Assembly (NCBI GenBank): GCA_026120185.1
Contig: JANUWF010002285.1
Span: 186,001-250,000 of the forward strand
Length of the DNA stretch: 64,000 nucleotides
DNA from: Voacanga thouarsii
Lineage: Eukaryota; Streptophyta; Magnoliopsida; Gentianales; Apocynaceae
Direction: 5' to 3'
Shown: piece by piece, positions 37,201-48,773 of the stretch
Layout: the number at the start of each line of letters is the position of its first letter
Position numbering within the stretch: position 1 is the first letter of the stretch
The notes under the pieces: generated by a model
The model's database searches: none
What the model was told of the DNA's origin: nothing
Seen by the model: the letters and a program-made list of their open reading frames with translations, nothing else
Translations under genes and position numbers: made by a program

Positions 37201-37976
37201 TCATGGTCTCCAAAGAGGTTTTACAGTTGCACCTCCAGTGGCCCATCTTCCCACTATGATGGCATGGGCCCTTAGTAGCTACGTCCTTTTTGTTCACACC
37301 ACCTTTGGGCTTCATAGGAGCCTTCTTCTTCTTCGTTTAAAGAAGAAGAAGATTCTACCATTAAAACTGCATTGGAATCCTTCTTCATGGAGGACTCCGC
37401 AGTTTTGAGAAGATTAATCAACTCAGGAATGGTGGACTCAATCTTGTTCATCTGATAGTTAATCACAAATTGTAAGAAACTATTTGGCAAAGACTGTAGA
37501 ATTAAGTCAACACTTAAGTCATGATCCATTGCAAACCCGAGAGATCCAAGCTTCTCTATCAAGCCCAGCATCTTCAGCCCATGAGTGGCCACAGAAGAAC
37601 CCTCTACCATTTTGCAACAGAATAGTTGCTTCAAGATCTCGTATCTCTCTGTTCTGGCTTGGGCATCAAACAGCTCTCAAAGTGTAGTATAATCGATTGA
37701 GCATCCATATGCTCGTGTTGTTTTTGCAACTCGGGAGTCATAGATTCCAGCATAATACATGATGTTGTATTACTATCCTCCTTTTACCTTCTATGGATAA
37801 CATGCTTATCAGCATGAGCATCGTGAGTTGGTGGTGGTGGAATAGGAGCTTCTAGCACGTAAAGCAACTTTTTCGATTTGAGAATGATTCTCAAATTTCT
37901 ATACTAGTTGAGATAGTTTGATTCGGTTAACTTGTTGGTTTCCAAGATGCTACGCAGGTTTAAGTTTGTAGACATG
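34242..37976 (-). pseudogene. gag-pol: Cop-D Ty1/copia gag-pol polyprotein with RNase H deletion
   Basis: ATG at 37976 (MSTNLNL as in Cop-E), stop at 34242-34244. Gag covers about 37976-37200, with its zinc knuckle damaged (CHHSGKMGHWRCNC, second Cys to Ser). Protease has DTGCGSH at about 37085. The integrase zinc region HCRLGHVN is near 36690. The first integrase catalytic Asp is replaced by Gly (HSGVCGP, near 36510). RT keeps YVDDILLMGND near 35030 and is open for 315 codons (34515-35462). Frameshifts lie between 37634 and 37147 and near 35480. Near 34378 the RNase H domain jumps from EAAKE to IKIERV, a loss of about 64 codons relative to Cop-E that includes the YCDNN block. Total length is about 1245 codons against 1306 in Cop-E. 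Confidence 0.92.
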
Positions 37977-39853
37977 ATGCAAGTGACCTAGATGTAAAGA
38001 TAGAGAGTATTAACTACTTATATATGCACATGATATGAAAATAATTAGGACTTTAATTAAACGCATTTTTACTCCACTATTTTACTCAAACCAATAGCCC
38101 TCACTACTGATTCGGGAAAGCCCGCTGGAAGCTTTCCTAGTGGACCGGTATCCAAATTCCTCAAGAGTAACCTTGGGTTTGCCCAACAAGCTACCCTTAA
38201 ATTCATTAGTAGGTATCCGATACCAATTACATCGTATGTAACTATCAGATCATTGGGTGATTAACAGCTTTTAATCTTAAAGCCTTTTGGGCTATCCCAA
38301 TCTTTCCTCTAAATTTCTTTATACTTGAGTTTGCCCAACCGGGATAAAGAATTTAGTTAAACCCGACCCATTAATCAGGAATTTAATTCCAAAGGAATTT
38401 AACTCCATAGCTTGAATATGCCAAATGTCAAGTAGGCTTTGGTTTGCCCAATAACCTAGTCTCGAAAAAGGACTATCGTTCTTACTATATTAACGGAAGG
38501 AATTATGTTTAATATTAATTGAGGGATTTGTTCCTTTTAGTGATTTCATTGAATGACATGCATAAAAATCAATAAATGACATAATTGATAATCATGGTAA
38601 TAAAGTGATTATATGGTATGGTTATGGACTTTACCCTAAATTAATTTCTTTGAGCTACAAAAGAAATTAATATAGTTAACCCTATGTGTTCATGCATGAT
38701 TTAAGTAGAATGTCTTACCTTCTCGCTTTGTTTTGGTTGCCATCTCTAGAATAGAATAATTCTACTCCTATCTAACCTATGTAAACTAATTACATAATTT
38801 TCTAGAGAGAGAAAACCTCGAGTTACATTCTAGGGGAGTCAGATGAAAAGAGAATTACACAAGAATTCTAGAGTAGGCAGGACACGCAGGCCCTATTTCA
38901 TTAAAACCAAAACTGTAAAATGCATGAACAGATATAATTGGTTTTAGTCCATAACCATCCACCATGCCATTAACTATGCTTAAACAAAATAAATATACTT
39001 TTATTATTTCAAAACCACTATTTTGGAAAAATAAAACAAATTCTAAAATCAATATTTTAGAAAAATACATTAATTTTAAATTTTCAAAATCACTATTTTG
39101 AAAAATAAAATTGTTTTTCTCAAAACTAATTTTGAGAAAATGTTTTTGGGTCCCGTCTTTGGCAGCGAAAATGGTGGTCCCTTTTGAGAAAAATTTTTAT
39201 TTTACCGCCTCTCATCAAATGAGATTTTCCCTTTTAAAATTCTATTCTAGGATTTTTTTTTTAAACAGTTGGAATGTCTCAAACAGAGCAGAACCGGGGC
39301 CAATTTGAAGGCCAGAGCCGGCGCCGGCTATGGTCTGGTTTTAAGAAAACTTTTCTTCCACAAATGATTTCTGGACATTCGTGAAATAGCACAGAACTGG
39401 TACCGGCTTGGAGGCCAGCGCCGGCACCAGTTGTAGTGGAGAACAGTGGTGGCGATTTTGAAAATTTTCCATAAATAATTTTTTATGCCCTAATCTTCTA
39501 CAACAGATCAGTGAGAACGATTCTCAGCAGAATTTTCTGTTTTGAAGCTCAAAATAGCAACCAAATTGTTAGTTTAAACAAAACCAAAACAGAAAATTCA
39601 GATGAAACGGAAGGCCACAACCATGTTGCAAGAAAACGGTTTTCTGCAGAAAATTATCAGCACCTAAAGAAAGCATTTTTATGAAATACGCTGTAACTTT
39701 TACACAATCATATTGTGCTACGGACCCAACCCATAATGGTCGAAATGATTTTAACTCGAGAGAAAACGATTTTCACATCAAACAAAGATAAACACAAATA
39801 CTTGAAAACTGTTTTTCATGCCAAAACAATGTCCGTAGACCACACATGGCAAA
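37977..39853 (-). other. Cop-D leader with two GC-rich dyad modules
   Basis: Non-coding leader of about 1.9 kb. 38875-38970 is conserved in Cop-C and Cop-E. Two GC-rich modules interrupt the AT-rich sequence. 39287-39346 contains the perfect palindrome GCCGGCGCCGGC (39317-39328) flanked by CCAGA/TCTGG. 39384-39440 has 13-bp arms AACTGGTACCGGC (39395-39407) and GCCGGCACCAGTT (39420-39432) around a 12-base loop. The loop and flanks match the LTR of Tat-2. Confidence 0.8.
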
Positions 39854-39865
39854 GCTTTGATATCA
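39854..39865 (-). other. Cop-D primer binding site (tRNA-iMet type)
   Basis: The minus-strand reading TGATATCAAAGC is TGGTATCAGAGC with two G-to-A changes, one base from the 5' LTR. Confidence 0.8.
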
Positions 39866-39866
39866 C

Positions 39867-42800
39867 TGTTGGGTATCTCAGGCTCATATCATATATGGCG
39901 CAATGGAAGAATAAAACGAGATACCACCCCAGGACCCCATATATGTGGAAAACAAGACATAAACAGATCAAAGGTAACTTCTTTTTACCTTTCTTTGATC
40001 GTCCGAAGAACAAAATTTTCATTTCAAGTCGAGGCGTGATTCAACAATCCTCTTGTGCAAACTACACGAGAGTTGAACGTCTAACCACTATAATCACAAT
40101 GTGTGATTTTCTCTAACAGTAATCCACACAGATGATACACTCAAGCACGAAGTTTTCTGTGCTAGCAGAAACACTATATGGCGGCTAGGGTTCTTCACGT
40201 TTTTGCAAAACAAGAGAGAGAGAGAGAGAGATTGAAGAAGAGAAGGTTGTGTTGATAGGGTTGGAGTTTTTGTATGTTGTGTACCAGCTAGGGTTTCGTG
40301 TTTTATCTATATGTCACATGAAAATCTTGCTGAAAAATCCTCCATCCCAGAATTCTAAAATACTTAGAATTCTCTAATTGTAATTGGAAACATCAAGTTC
40401 TCACAATTACAATTTAGAACATAAATTATACTAATTATAATTTGTCCACAACAACTTCTCTTTCGCTCAATTAACTCCACTATGTTATCAAATAACATCT
40501 TGAGTATATAATCCTCTATTGTGTGTGACCTATTTGGTTTCCTGGTCAATTGGTAGTGAGCATGAATTAATCCAAACGTCTTTGAGATTAATAATCCATA
40601 ATTAATTATAATTAATCGTATTAATTTTAATCAGGATTGGTTTATTAACTCATCAATTAATAAACCTATATTCCCAGACTATGAGTGGTATCTAGCAACA
40701 CATCATGACCACCCAAGAGTCCAGGAAGTCATGTGGCTTGACATGAACCCTTCAATAACAAACTTCAGTGCAATTAATGTTGGGATTCGTGGACTCCTAA
40801 ACGTGGAAAACATCTACGAATCCCTCACGAGGACCCAAGTAAACGATTAAGAAGATCTAAGCTTTAAGAATTACCTCTGGTTGTTGTAATCGAAATCCTT
40901 CGATTTTGGTTGCGCTGTTGTACATTCAACCCGAACAATCACCAGACGCTGCAGTATGCGAACGTCCTCTATCGGATACACACCGCGAACTCACTCGATA
41001 CCCGGGGAGTGCTAGCGCCTAGGGTTTGAGAGGTTTTTTTTCTCTGGTAGAGAATGGCACGAATGTTCTCAACCGAAAAATTGGACTATTGAAAGACGGC
41101 TAGGGTTTTCTTAAAAAACCCTCGAACCTCTTAGAGTCCAACCCTAATAATATCTTATCATATTCTAATTTAAATTCAAATTAAATTAAAACTGATATGA
41201 TAAGATTCTGCCATTATCTCGATAATTTAACTAATTATTTTACCGAGTCAGATTCTTATAATCTGGATATCATCCAGATTCATCGAACCTGGTCATCAGA
41301 AAAATAACCTAACAAGTTCGCTTATTGTGTGACCCTATAGGTTCATTTAACACTGGCAGTGTGCCTAAATCATATTTAAATGGCCCACAAGTTATAAGCG
41401 GTTCTAGCAAAACATTATAACTATCCAGGTTAAATGAAGATCGGTGATCTCTTTGAACCAAACTATAATTTTATATTTAGTCCTTTTGTCACACGATATC
41501 CAGATTAAGCATAAGGCACGGAGCATGTCATCCTTATTAAGCTTAATCAATTATTTCTTGATTTCATAGTAGACTGTTCAAACAAATGATATCAATATCT
41601 TAGATTGATATATTTGAGCACGACCATGTATTTTTAACAGTCTAACTTATCAAGGGGCCCATGGATATCTCTCCCATAACTGAGAGGGACAAATTCCTTC
41701 ACAATCAATCATATTCCTCTCCTTGATTTATTCTATATCCAACAGATAGTCTAATTTATTATCCGGTTAAAGACAACTTTAGACAATGTCAAAATATAGA
41801 ATTTATCAAGTAGGAAACTATGATGAATTTAGGTCAAAGGACTTTCAATATTATTATGGCTAGAAAGTACTTATGACATATTCCATGAAGTACTCTCACA
41901 GTGGGTCATGTCCAATACAATGTTCTCTAACATTTATCTATGTCTTGACTTGATATCACAAATATCCATGGCCAGTAAAACATAGCCATCAAGTCACAAA
42001 CATACTAATCTTAATTTATTATTATTCCAATAATAATAATCGATCATGGACAGTTTTAGAATAGTCATTGTATTCATTGTAGGGTTTTACTATCAAGTCA
42101 CGTACTTGATGACCAACAAAACAAAACTCACTATTCATGGAAAGGAAAGCCTCATATTATTATATAAAACATAATGACAATTGTATAAGTACAAATTGAC
42201 TCTAGGGCATATCCCCAACAATTAACTCATTTTACTATACAATATCTCATTTGGTTTGGAGTACAGAATTAGTGCCAACTCCCTCCAGAATTAATTCTGG
42301 CCCGAATACAATAGTACTTGTACTAGGAACCCATTAATCTAGATGTGTATCAATTGGAATTATTTCCAATACATATATGCCTTAACCAAGGACTTCTCAA
42401 GTAGTAATTCCTACAAGTGACCGTGAGATATTCGCCCCTACTATTAGGAGTGGTGAATCCTTTATTGACCCTCTCAACTACTGTCGTTTACCTCACAATG
42501 TACCCAATATCCATCCCATAGGCGGCCCTCGATCAAGCTCTAGAGATTGGAATCAAAGTACAATGCTCAGCAAACAAAATACCTTGGAGATCTAAAGTCT
42601 AAGGATCCTTGCACGTTTGCTATATTAAGATTATATCACTGGCACTAAATAGTTATCCTTGTGATTGTCTCAAAGCTAGGTTATTCAATGAACTTGTTCC
42701 ATTAACAAGCATCCATGTGTTAACTTTGAGTATCTCAATACTCACGGATATGAGAACCACTGCCTGATCAAATCAGGAAGTCTAACACATGCTAGTCTTA

Positions 42801-43059
42801 AAGCATTATTGATGTTCTGTCTCACTAATACTACCACTAGGGACTATTTAAGTACTAACACTATACAGTGTAGTAGGAATCTCATATCATGATCTCTATC
42901 ATGATTTCCTGAACACAATGTTGTACTAGGGACTTTATCGAACAGTTATATTACTTAAAAGAAAACAAAAGAAACTGTAAGATAAATAATGCCTTTTATT
43001 AAAATAAAATGTGTCATATTTAATGTACAAGTGATTGCCTCTAGGGTACAACACTAACA
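39867..43059 (-). repeat. Cop-D 5' LTR, interrupted by a solo LTR
   Basis: Plus-strand text starts TGTTGGGTATCTCAGGC and ends ACAACACTAACA. Removing 40778-42220 and one ATTAA copy leaves 1745 bp that align with 32498-34227. Confidence 0.92.
40778..42220 (-). mobile_element. Solo LTR of another copia-like family
   Basis: 1443 bp. The plus strand starts TGTTGGGATTCGTGG and ends CATATCCCCAACA, with a perfect 5-bp duplication ATTAA at 40773-40777 and 42221-42225. There is no internal region, primer site or polypurine tract, which fits recombination between the two LTRs of a full element. Read on the minus strand it begins TGTTGGGGATATGCCCTAGA, a style typical of plant copia LTRs, so I infer minus orientation. 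Confidence 0.88.
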
Positions 43060-43064
43060 CTTAA

Positions 43065-44143
43065 TGGTTTCAAAAATTTTTAATTAAAACTTTCTAGAGA
43101 CTTTGGTCTCAAATTTATTTGACAAAATAAAATGGCTTTCTATTTTTAACTTACAAAAACATCTAAATACAATATATTTTCTTTGTCAATGATTAAATCC
43201 TTTGAGAAAATATCTAAGGATTAATTTTTGTTCAAGTTAAAATAACCATTTAATTTGTAAAAAAAAAATGTTTTCTTGTCAATGTATTCCCAAAGACTTT
43301 GGTTTTTGAGAAAATGTGCACATAGGTACTCAAAAATAAATAGCACGCTAGAAAACAGTAGACGTTTTTATGCTTTTCTATTTCTAAACCTAAGTGCCCA
43401 AATAATAGAATTAAACACATTAATTAATTAGTTAATGGTCTTGTTTAATCCTAAAATCCCTTACTAATATTTTTCATGCAAAAAATATTCCATGAATATT
43501 AACTGTTGCAAAAATATTAACTTCACCTAGTATGGAACCCAAAATAAAAAAGAAAATGGAAGAAAATTATAAGGAAAAAAAAAATCCTTAGTCCACTGCA
43601 CCTGCCAAACTAGAATATGGCCATCGGCACTGCAGTCTGCAACACCCACTGCACTGGAATGAGCACTCATGGGTGACCCAAATCTGTGACCCGCGTGCCG
43701 ACTCGCTTTAGTGAAACGACCCGTGCGAAATCCGAATTGCAGATGAATTGCAATTCCACCAAGCTAAGCCACCTGGCTCCAGGCATAGAACCCTGTTGGC
43801 GGTGAACAATGCCTTCTCCTTCAGATTTCTGCTGCGATTTTCTACAGATGCGTTCTCTAGTTTTTTTTTTCTACGACTATTTTCCTGTGTTTGGCCCTCC
43901 GATTTCAACCCAAAATCAATAAAAACAAAAACCAACAACCGCCTATACCCATTAACATTGGGCTTACATGATTTGCTAAAGGAAAAAACCAGATTACATT
44001 GTCAGCGTATACCTCTTTCCGAGAGGTTTAACAGAGCATCAATCCATACCATAACCAACGAAGGATCACATGTTAATCACACATATGTGTCCAGTGTTAT
44101 TCAACTAGCATACATGCTTCTAATATTTGCACAAAATCTTCAT
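43065..44143 (-). other. Cop-B leader, primer-site-proximal part
   Basis: Non-coding. 43080-43450 matches the Cop-A leader at about 2940-3300 in reverse. The part at about 43600-43800 is GC-richer and holds the perfect palindrome GAATTGCAATTC (43745-43756) and the hairpin CCTGG-CT-CCAGG nearby. The open frames at 43708-44167 are not conserved in the Cop-A leader and are not genes. Confidence 0.7.
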
Positions 44144-44155
44144 GCTCTGATACCA
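44144..44155 (-). other. Cop-B primer binding site (tRNA-iMet, perfect)
   Basis: The minus-strand reading TGGTATCAGAGC is the unchanged plant copia primer site, two bases from the LTR. Confidence 0.9.
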
Positions 44156-44157
44156 AT

Positions 44158-44981
44158 TGAAGATTAAATAGCAAGCAAACTCACAGCAAACCAACTGAAG
44201 AACAAGAAAAAAAACCACGTAGCAGATCTTATTGCGTGAAAGGGAGAATTTTTTTTTTATTTACCCCTTCTTGTTCTCAAAATTGGCTAGACTGGAATAT
44301 GCAGAACTGGGATAGATGAATTGGTGAAAACCTCTGGTACTATTCCTGCAAGCCTCCTACTACATCTGTGTATGTATGTTAACGCAAACTTTCCTCTCGA
44401 TCTTTCAATATATGGCCTGCCTGATCCATGTTTGGTGAAAACTCACAAGATTAAGGAATTTCTCAGAGAGAAAAGAGGGCTGTCTGTTTTTTTTTTTTTT
44501 TTTAGAGAAGAGAAAAAAACAATGTACATCTTTTATTCTCCAGTTTAACCTAACTAAAACATTAGGTTAAACTAGATTTTTAATTTGGCCTATTGGACTT
44601 TTAGTTTAGCTTATTGAACCAAATTAATTATTCTAATCAGAACCAAATAAGTGGCCCAGTAAATAATTAATTTTCCAGCCCAAAAAAACTAGTCCAATTA
44701 ACAAGACTATATTAGTTTAGTGCCAGGTTAATCTTTAATTATTCAAACTGAGACAAAGCCCTGAATAATTAATTAACCCACCAAACTAATTTAATTAATT
44801 CTCTCACTCTGTAGACCTTTATTTTATTTTAGCCCAATAATTAAATCAGGCTACTTAAATAAAATAAATTCCATTTAATTTGATTTAAGACCAATTCCTT
44901 AGCCTGTATATAATTAGGATTTACAGTCTATACTAGGGACCAAAAGACATTTTTCCTTGGCTACTAAAATGACCAAAATAC
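44158..44981 (-). repeat. Cop-B 5' LTR, truncated
   Basis: Aligns with 26231 to about 27053 of the 3' LTR and stops after GACCAAAATAC. The remaining roughly 900 bp are absent from the window, so they were deleted or lie elsewhere. Confidence 0.85.
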
Positions 44982-44982
44982 A

Positions 44983-45042
44983 GGTACCAATTCCATTTAA
45001 TCTTGCATACTAGGGACCAATTCCATTTAATCTTGCATTTTA
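44983..45042. repeat. 30-bp tandem duplication at the Cop-B/gypsy junction
   Basis: Two 30-bp copies (44983-45012 and 45013-45042) share ACCAATTCCATTTAATCTTG. Pieces of it (ATACTAGGGACC, AATTCCATTTAAT) also occur just upstream in the Cop-B LTR, at about 44869-44945. Confidence 0.85.
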
Positions 45043-45226
45043 TGTGGTAGCTAGAATAATTTTATTTGCATGGATGCATGTGAAAATTTTCCATTGCTCT
45101 TGCATTTGAATTAATTGATGTGAAATAGTTGTGTTGTTAAAGATTTGGATAAGGGAGGTTTGGTCGAAGATTTGGAAGGATGAGTATTGGGGTAGTAAGA
45201 ACTTCTTGTAGAAAAATTAGTATTGG

Positions 45227-45290
45227 AGTTGTTTTGGAATAGCGGGGAGGTTGGTGATTCCCTTTGGTGACCCGAGTTCGAATCCTACCT
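45227..45290 (+). other. tRNA-like module in the Gyp LTR
   Basis: GAGTTCGAATCC (45274-45285) is a good match to the pol III B box (GGTTCRANNCC), with GGTGACCC before it as in tRNA-Asp/Glu. An upstream ATAGCGGGGAGG stretch stands where the A box would be. It starts with GAGTTGTT, as do the modules at 48298 and 62212. It is not a tRNA gene: there is no foldable acceptor or anticodon arm that I can see. Confidence 0.4.
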
Positions 45291-48188
45291 TTTGTGAAGT
45301 TAGTTTCTCCTCTTGAAATTCTTTTCCTTAGACCATTTCTTATCTTGGCCGAAAAAAGAATCTAGCTATCCAGAGAAATTTTAGTATTTTTACTCCAAGG
45401 AAATAAGTCTCTATATTTATTTCTTAAATTCAAGGACTTTGATGTGAATAAAGTTCACCTTTAATTTCCAGCTTGTGTTTCTTAGTATTTTCGAAAAAAC
45501 CCTAGCTAGTAATTAAAATATTAGCTTGATTTTAGCTAGATAGATGTTGCCATGGATAGGTGGAATTAATGAGTCCTTTTCCTAGTAGGAAATCTTGTTG
45601 ATTTCAATCCTAGAATGTTAGCTAAAAATCTGGAAAAAAATTCCAGCGAGTGCCGCCACTTCTTGGAGGACTTGTAGCTCAATCCAAACTCTTCTAGGAC
45701 TAGAGGAAATCCTATCCAAATCCTTGATAAAATCAGATTTTATTTCAATCCAAATTCAACTAGGAGTTTCTTCCTTTTCCTAGCTGAATTTCGGCAACCT
45801 TGTGTCACCACAAGCTGTCCGAAAATTCCAGCTTCTTAGCTACAATCCAACTCTGTAAATCCTAGTTCAAAACTCCTAAATATTCCTCATCAATTCAGGG
45901 TACCTTAGCTGCACAAAACTAGAATTTTATTCACACAAAAACACTGAAATTCATCCAGCTCATGCACAGGAATTTCGGCAGCTTGGTGCAGGAATTTCGG
46001 CCAGCTGTTGTGTTCCTACTCCAACCGAAATTCTGCACACAAAACACACCAAAAACCCCCAGCTGATCAAGCTATTTTCAGCGCCCAAAACCCCCAATTT
46101 TCCTCTAGAAATTTTGGTAGAAGTACAGCAGCCAAAACAGTCCAAACCTTGCTACTCTTGCACAGAATTTTCACAGCACTTGCACAGGATTTTTCAGTCA
46201 TCAAAACTCACTCAAACTCTTCCTTGTTTGGCCCAAAATTCTGAACACATTCAGCCCTTCCCTTGAGCAGTATTTCGGCCAGCATAAAGGAGCAAAATTG
46301 CAGAATCTTTTCCTCCATTAAACTCCCCTAAAATCGGCAGCAAGGAGACACGCAACAAGCTGAAATTTCGCTTTTGCTATCCATGAAACCTAAAGCCATT
46401 AGGAGTCTTTCTAAACATCACCATCTAACCCTAAACCAATCTTCTCCAACTTTAAATCATAGCCACCATCTACCCTCTCCATTCTACACGAAAATTTCAG
46501 CAACATCTCTCTGCAAAATTTTCGAAAACTCAAGAGCTATTCCAAGCAAAAATCGAACACACCCTAAGGTAAGCAAAAATCCTCTCAACCTCTTGATGCC
46601 ATTTTCTCTAATGATTCTTTTCTCTTTCTTCTACCCTTAAATCACGCCCTATAGAGGCTGATTTCATCTTCTTCTTTAATTGTCGGTCAAGAGGAGCAAA
46701 GGAGGTAGCTTTTCTCTTCTTCTCAAGAGAACTCGGGACGATCACCATAGGAGCATCGAGACCTTATTACCCAGTAGTTGAAAGGTAGGGGAATACCCTT
46801 CCTAGATGCCGAAAGTAAAGTGTAATGGTGTTTATTAGCGAGATAAATATGTGGTCGTAGTATATAATCTTTGGGGATTAAATAGTTTACTTGGAATTAA
46901 ATAGGAGATTGCGAATTGTTATGAAAATAAATGGGATTAGAGCATGTTTGAATTAATTGAGACCCTGATCATGATATTATATGGTTTAGATCAGGAGGAT
47001 AATTGAGGAAAGCTAGCTGTGAATTTATCTCGTTATCCGAGGCATATCAAGTAAGTCCTTGTATAAACTCTTTTATTAAACGTTGTGATGGTAAGTCCTT
47101 TTATAAACTGTTTTGTTAAATGTTGTGATGGCAAGTCCATGTTGTGAAGCTTTGTAAAGCTATTGTTAAATTATGTTTGCTTAGGTTGTAAACGTGGATA
47201 TTTATTTTTTAAACGGTTTTGTCAAACTAACGATTTTATCAAAAAAACTATTCTTTTCCTTAAATTTTTAGAAATCTCTTTTAAAGAAAACCACGTTTTA
47301 CAAAGCCAAGGTTTGGAAATATTTTGAATCAGGAATTGACGGATATGATCGTTGAGTACTCAATAAGGGTAGGCTAACAATACTAGTCTTGGAGGGCTAG
47401 CGTAAGTCTTCTGGCAGGAGGCCACCTCCAGAAGATGAACTCTGCTTGAAAAGGCGACAGTGTTGGTTGGTCAGGCCAGTCTGAGCTAGCATGTGTACTT
47501 GGTATGGTATTTATATTCCCCGGCATGGACACCCGGATGGTTTTGTTGGGTGTAGAGATGGAGGAGTATCTCACCCGGTGAGCTGTACACTCACCTTGAT
47601 CAGAACGCCCAACGTGTGGTAATCTGGTCCGGACAAGGTGCACAAAGTGTGGTGCCTTGGCCATTTTGTTCTCATGGAGCCCAACGTGTGGTGACATGAC
47701 TTTTATCCGAGTGGAGGATTTATTTTGGACAAAGTGTGACAATGAGAAAAACCCACTCCTTGCGAAAAGAGATTGTTATGACTTGCCAAATTATTTCTAC
47801 AAATGTTTTACACTTTGCATACACGTACTATTCAAAACACCATGTGCACACACAGGACTTATTGAGATTTATTCTCACACCGTTTTACATCATGTTTTCA
47901 GGAGATAGACTGTGCTGAGTCAGCGGGGCATGTAATAGTTGAAGCTTTTTCTATTTTCTCTATCCGTTCTAGGAGACATTTGTTGCTTATGCTTCTAAAC
48001 AATATTTTATTTTATTTCGTTTTGCTCCAAGTTGAGCCTGATGTAATAAGAATATTTCTTTATTTATCTAAGTTGATCCTTTTGGAGATTGCCTTTATAT
48101 TTTATACCTCGTTCTAAAGACCCCTTATCCTACGGGACAGGGCGACATCCCCGCCCTTTTAGGGTACGTAGTCGTGGGGTGTTACAAG

Positions 48189-48200
48189 TGGTATCAGAGA
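48189..48200 (+). other. Gyp primer binding site (tRNA-iMet)
   Basis: TGGTATCAGAGA, two bases after the LTR, differs from TGGTATCAGAGC only at the last base. Confidence 0.88.
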
Positions 48201-48773
48201 CATAGTTTAAGCAATTACTTGACTTATGGGGTTCTATTTTCTTAAGTATTTTGATCTGGTTCTAATTCTTGACTTTTGTTTATAGGATGGTAAAAAGAGT
48301 TGTTGTGGTGTAGTGGCTAGAGCCTTAGAATTAGTTCTTGAGGTCTTGGGTTCAGATTCCATCATAGGGAGACCCGATAGTTCCATGGGGTGGCTGGTGG
48401 AACTGACCTCTGACGACTCCGATACCTCTGTTGAAACTAGGGAGACTCGAACATAGAAGACCAGCAGCTTTTACTCTTTCTTTCTTTGGAATTTGCATAC
48501 TTTTGCTTGTTTATCTTTTTCTTAAGGGAGCATGTGGCTCATAGGGCCTATCTATCATTTTAAATAAAAAGGGTATCGTATGAGATAACCCCTTCTTTTC
48601 CGCAAAGAATGGTTTATATGACAAGCATGAGTTTCGTTTATTACTTGATTTATCTCTACACGTTATCATCACAATCATCTTCTAGATGAGTACATTACTA
48701 TCAACTGATCATGCACCTAAGCATATTCTTTTCCCCCTTGATAACTAACTGACCCTGAGTGAATGTGATTAAG
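48201..48773 (+). other. Gyp leader
   Basis: Non-coding sequence between primer site and gag. It holds a tRNA-like module at 48298-48370, annotated separately. Nothing else is recognised. Confidence 0.7.
48298..48370 (+). other. tRNA-like (SINE-head-like) module in the Gyp leader
   Basis: TAGTGGCTAGAG (48311-48322) resembles a pol III A box and GGTTCAGATTCC (48349-48360) a B box, 26 bp apart, in text that recalls tRNA-Asp (GTTGTTGTGGTGTAGTGG). It is nearly the same as the reverse complement of 62141-62212 (about 88% by eye). It may be the head of a tRNA-derived SINE or a captured tRNA segment. Confidence 0.5.

Larger units (their letters stand above)
32498..43059 (-). mobile_element. Cop-D: Ty1/copia retrotransposon inside the Cop-B leader
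   Basis: LTRs at 32498-34227 and 39867-43059 (the latter enlarged by a solo LTR). Perfect target duplication CTTAA at 32493-32497 and 43060-43064. Primer site 39854-39865, polypurine tract 34228-34238, broken gag-pol 34242-37976. LTR ends are TGTTAGTG...GATACCCAACA on the minus strand. The two LTRs differ by about 7% by eye over the first 370 bp, so it is older than Cop-E and younger than Cop-A. The protein is close to that of Cop-E. Confidence 0.93.
26231..44981 (-). mobile_element. Cop-B: Ty1/copia retrotransposon carrying Cop-D
   Basis: Minus-strand element of the Cop-A family: 3' LTR 26231-27978, polypurine tract, broken gag-pol about 28003-31857, leader 31858-32497 and 43065-44143 (split by Cop-D), a perfect primer site and a truncated 5' LTR 44158-44981. 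The 5' LTR stops in its middle, so the outer 5-bp duplication cannot be checked. Left neighbour is the LINE fragment, right neighbour the gypsy LTR. Confidence 0.88.
44982..48186 (+). repeat. Gyp 5' LTR (left end uncertain)
   Basis: The right end is firm: GTACGTAGTCGTGGGGTGTTACA-like text ends at 48186, directly before the primer site. The left end lies somewhere in about 44982-45050 and shows no clear TG start. A length of up to 3.2 kb fits Tekay/Del-type LTRs. It contains many TTTCGGCAGC/TTTCGGCCAGC phrases (45780-46300) and a tRNA-like module at 45227-45290. Open frames inside it (for example 46374-46640) are not supported as genes. Confidence 0.65.

Noticed and set aside
43748..44167. 139-codon plus-strand open frame
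   Set aside because: It is antisense to the Cop-B leader and LTR, and not conserved in the matching Cop-A leader.
46374..46640. 88-codon open frame in the region before the gypsy gag
   Set aside because: It is inside the Gyp LTR, with no motif and Ser/Pro/Leu-biased composition.
48298..48370. Functional tRNA gene
   Set aside because: A-box and B-box-like sequences are present, but I cannot form an acceptor stem or a normal anticodon arm; kept only as a tRNA-like module.
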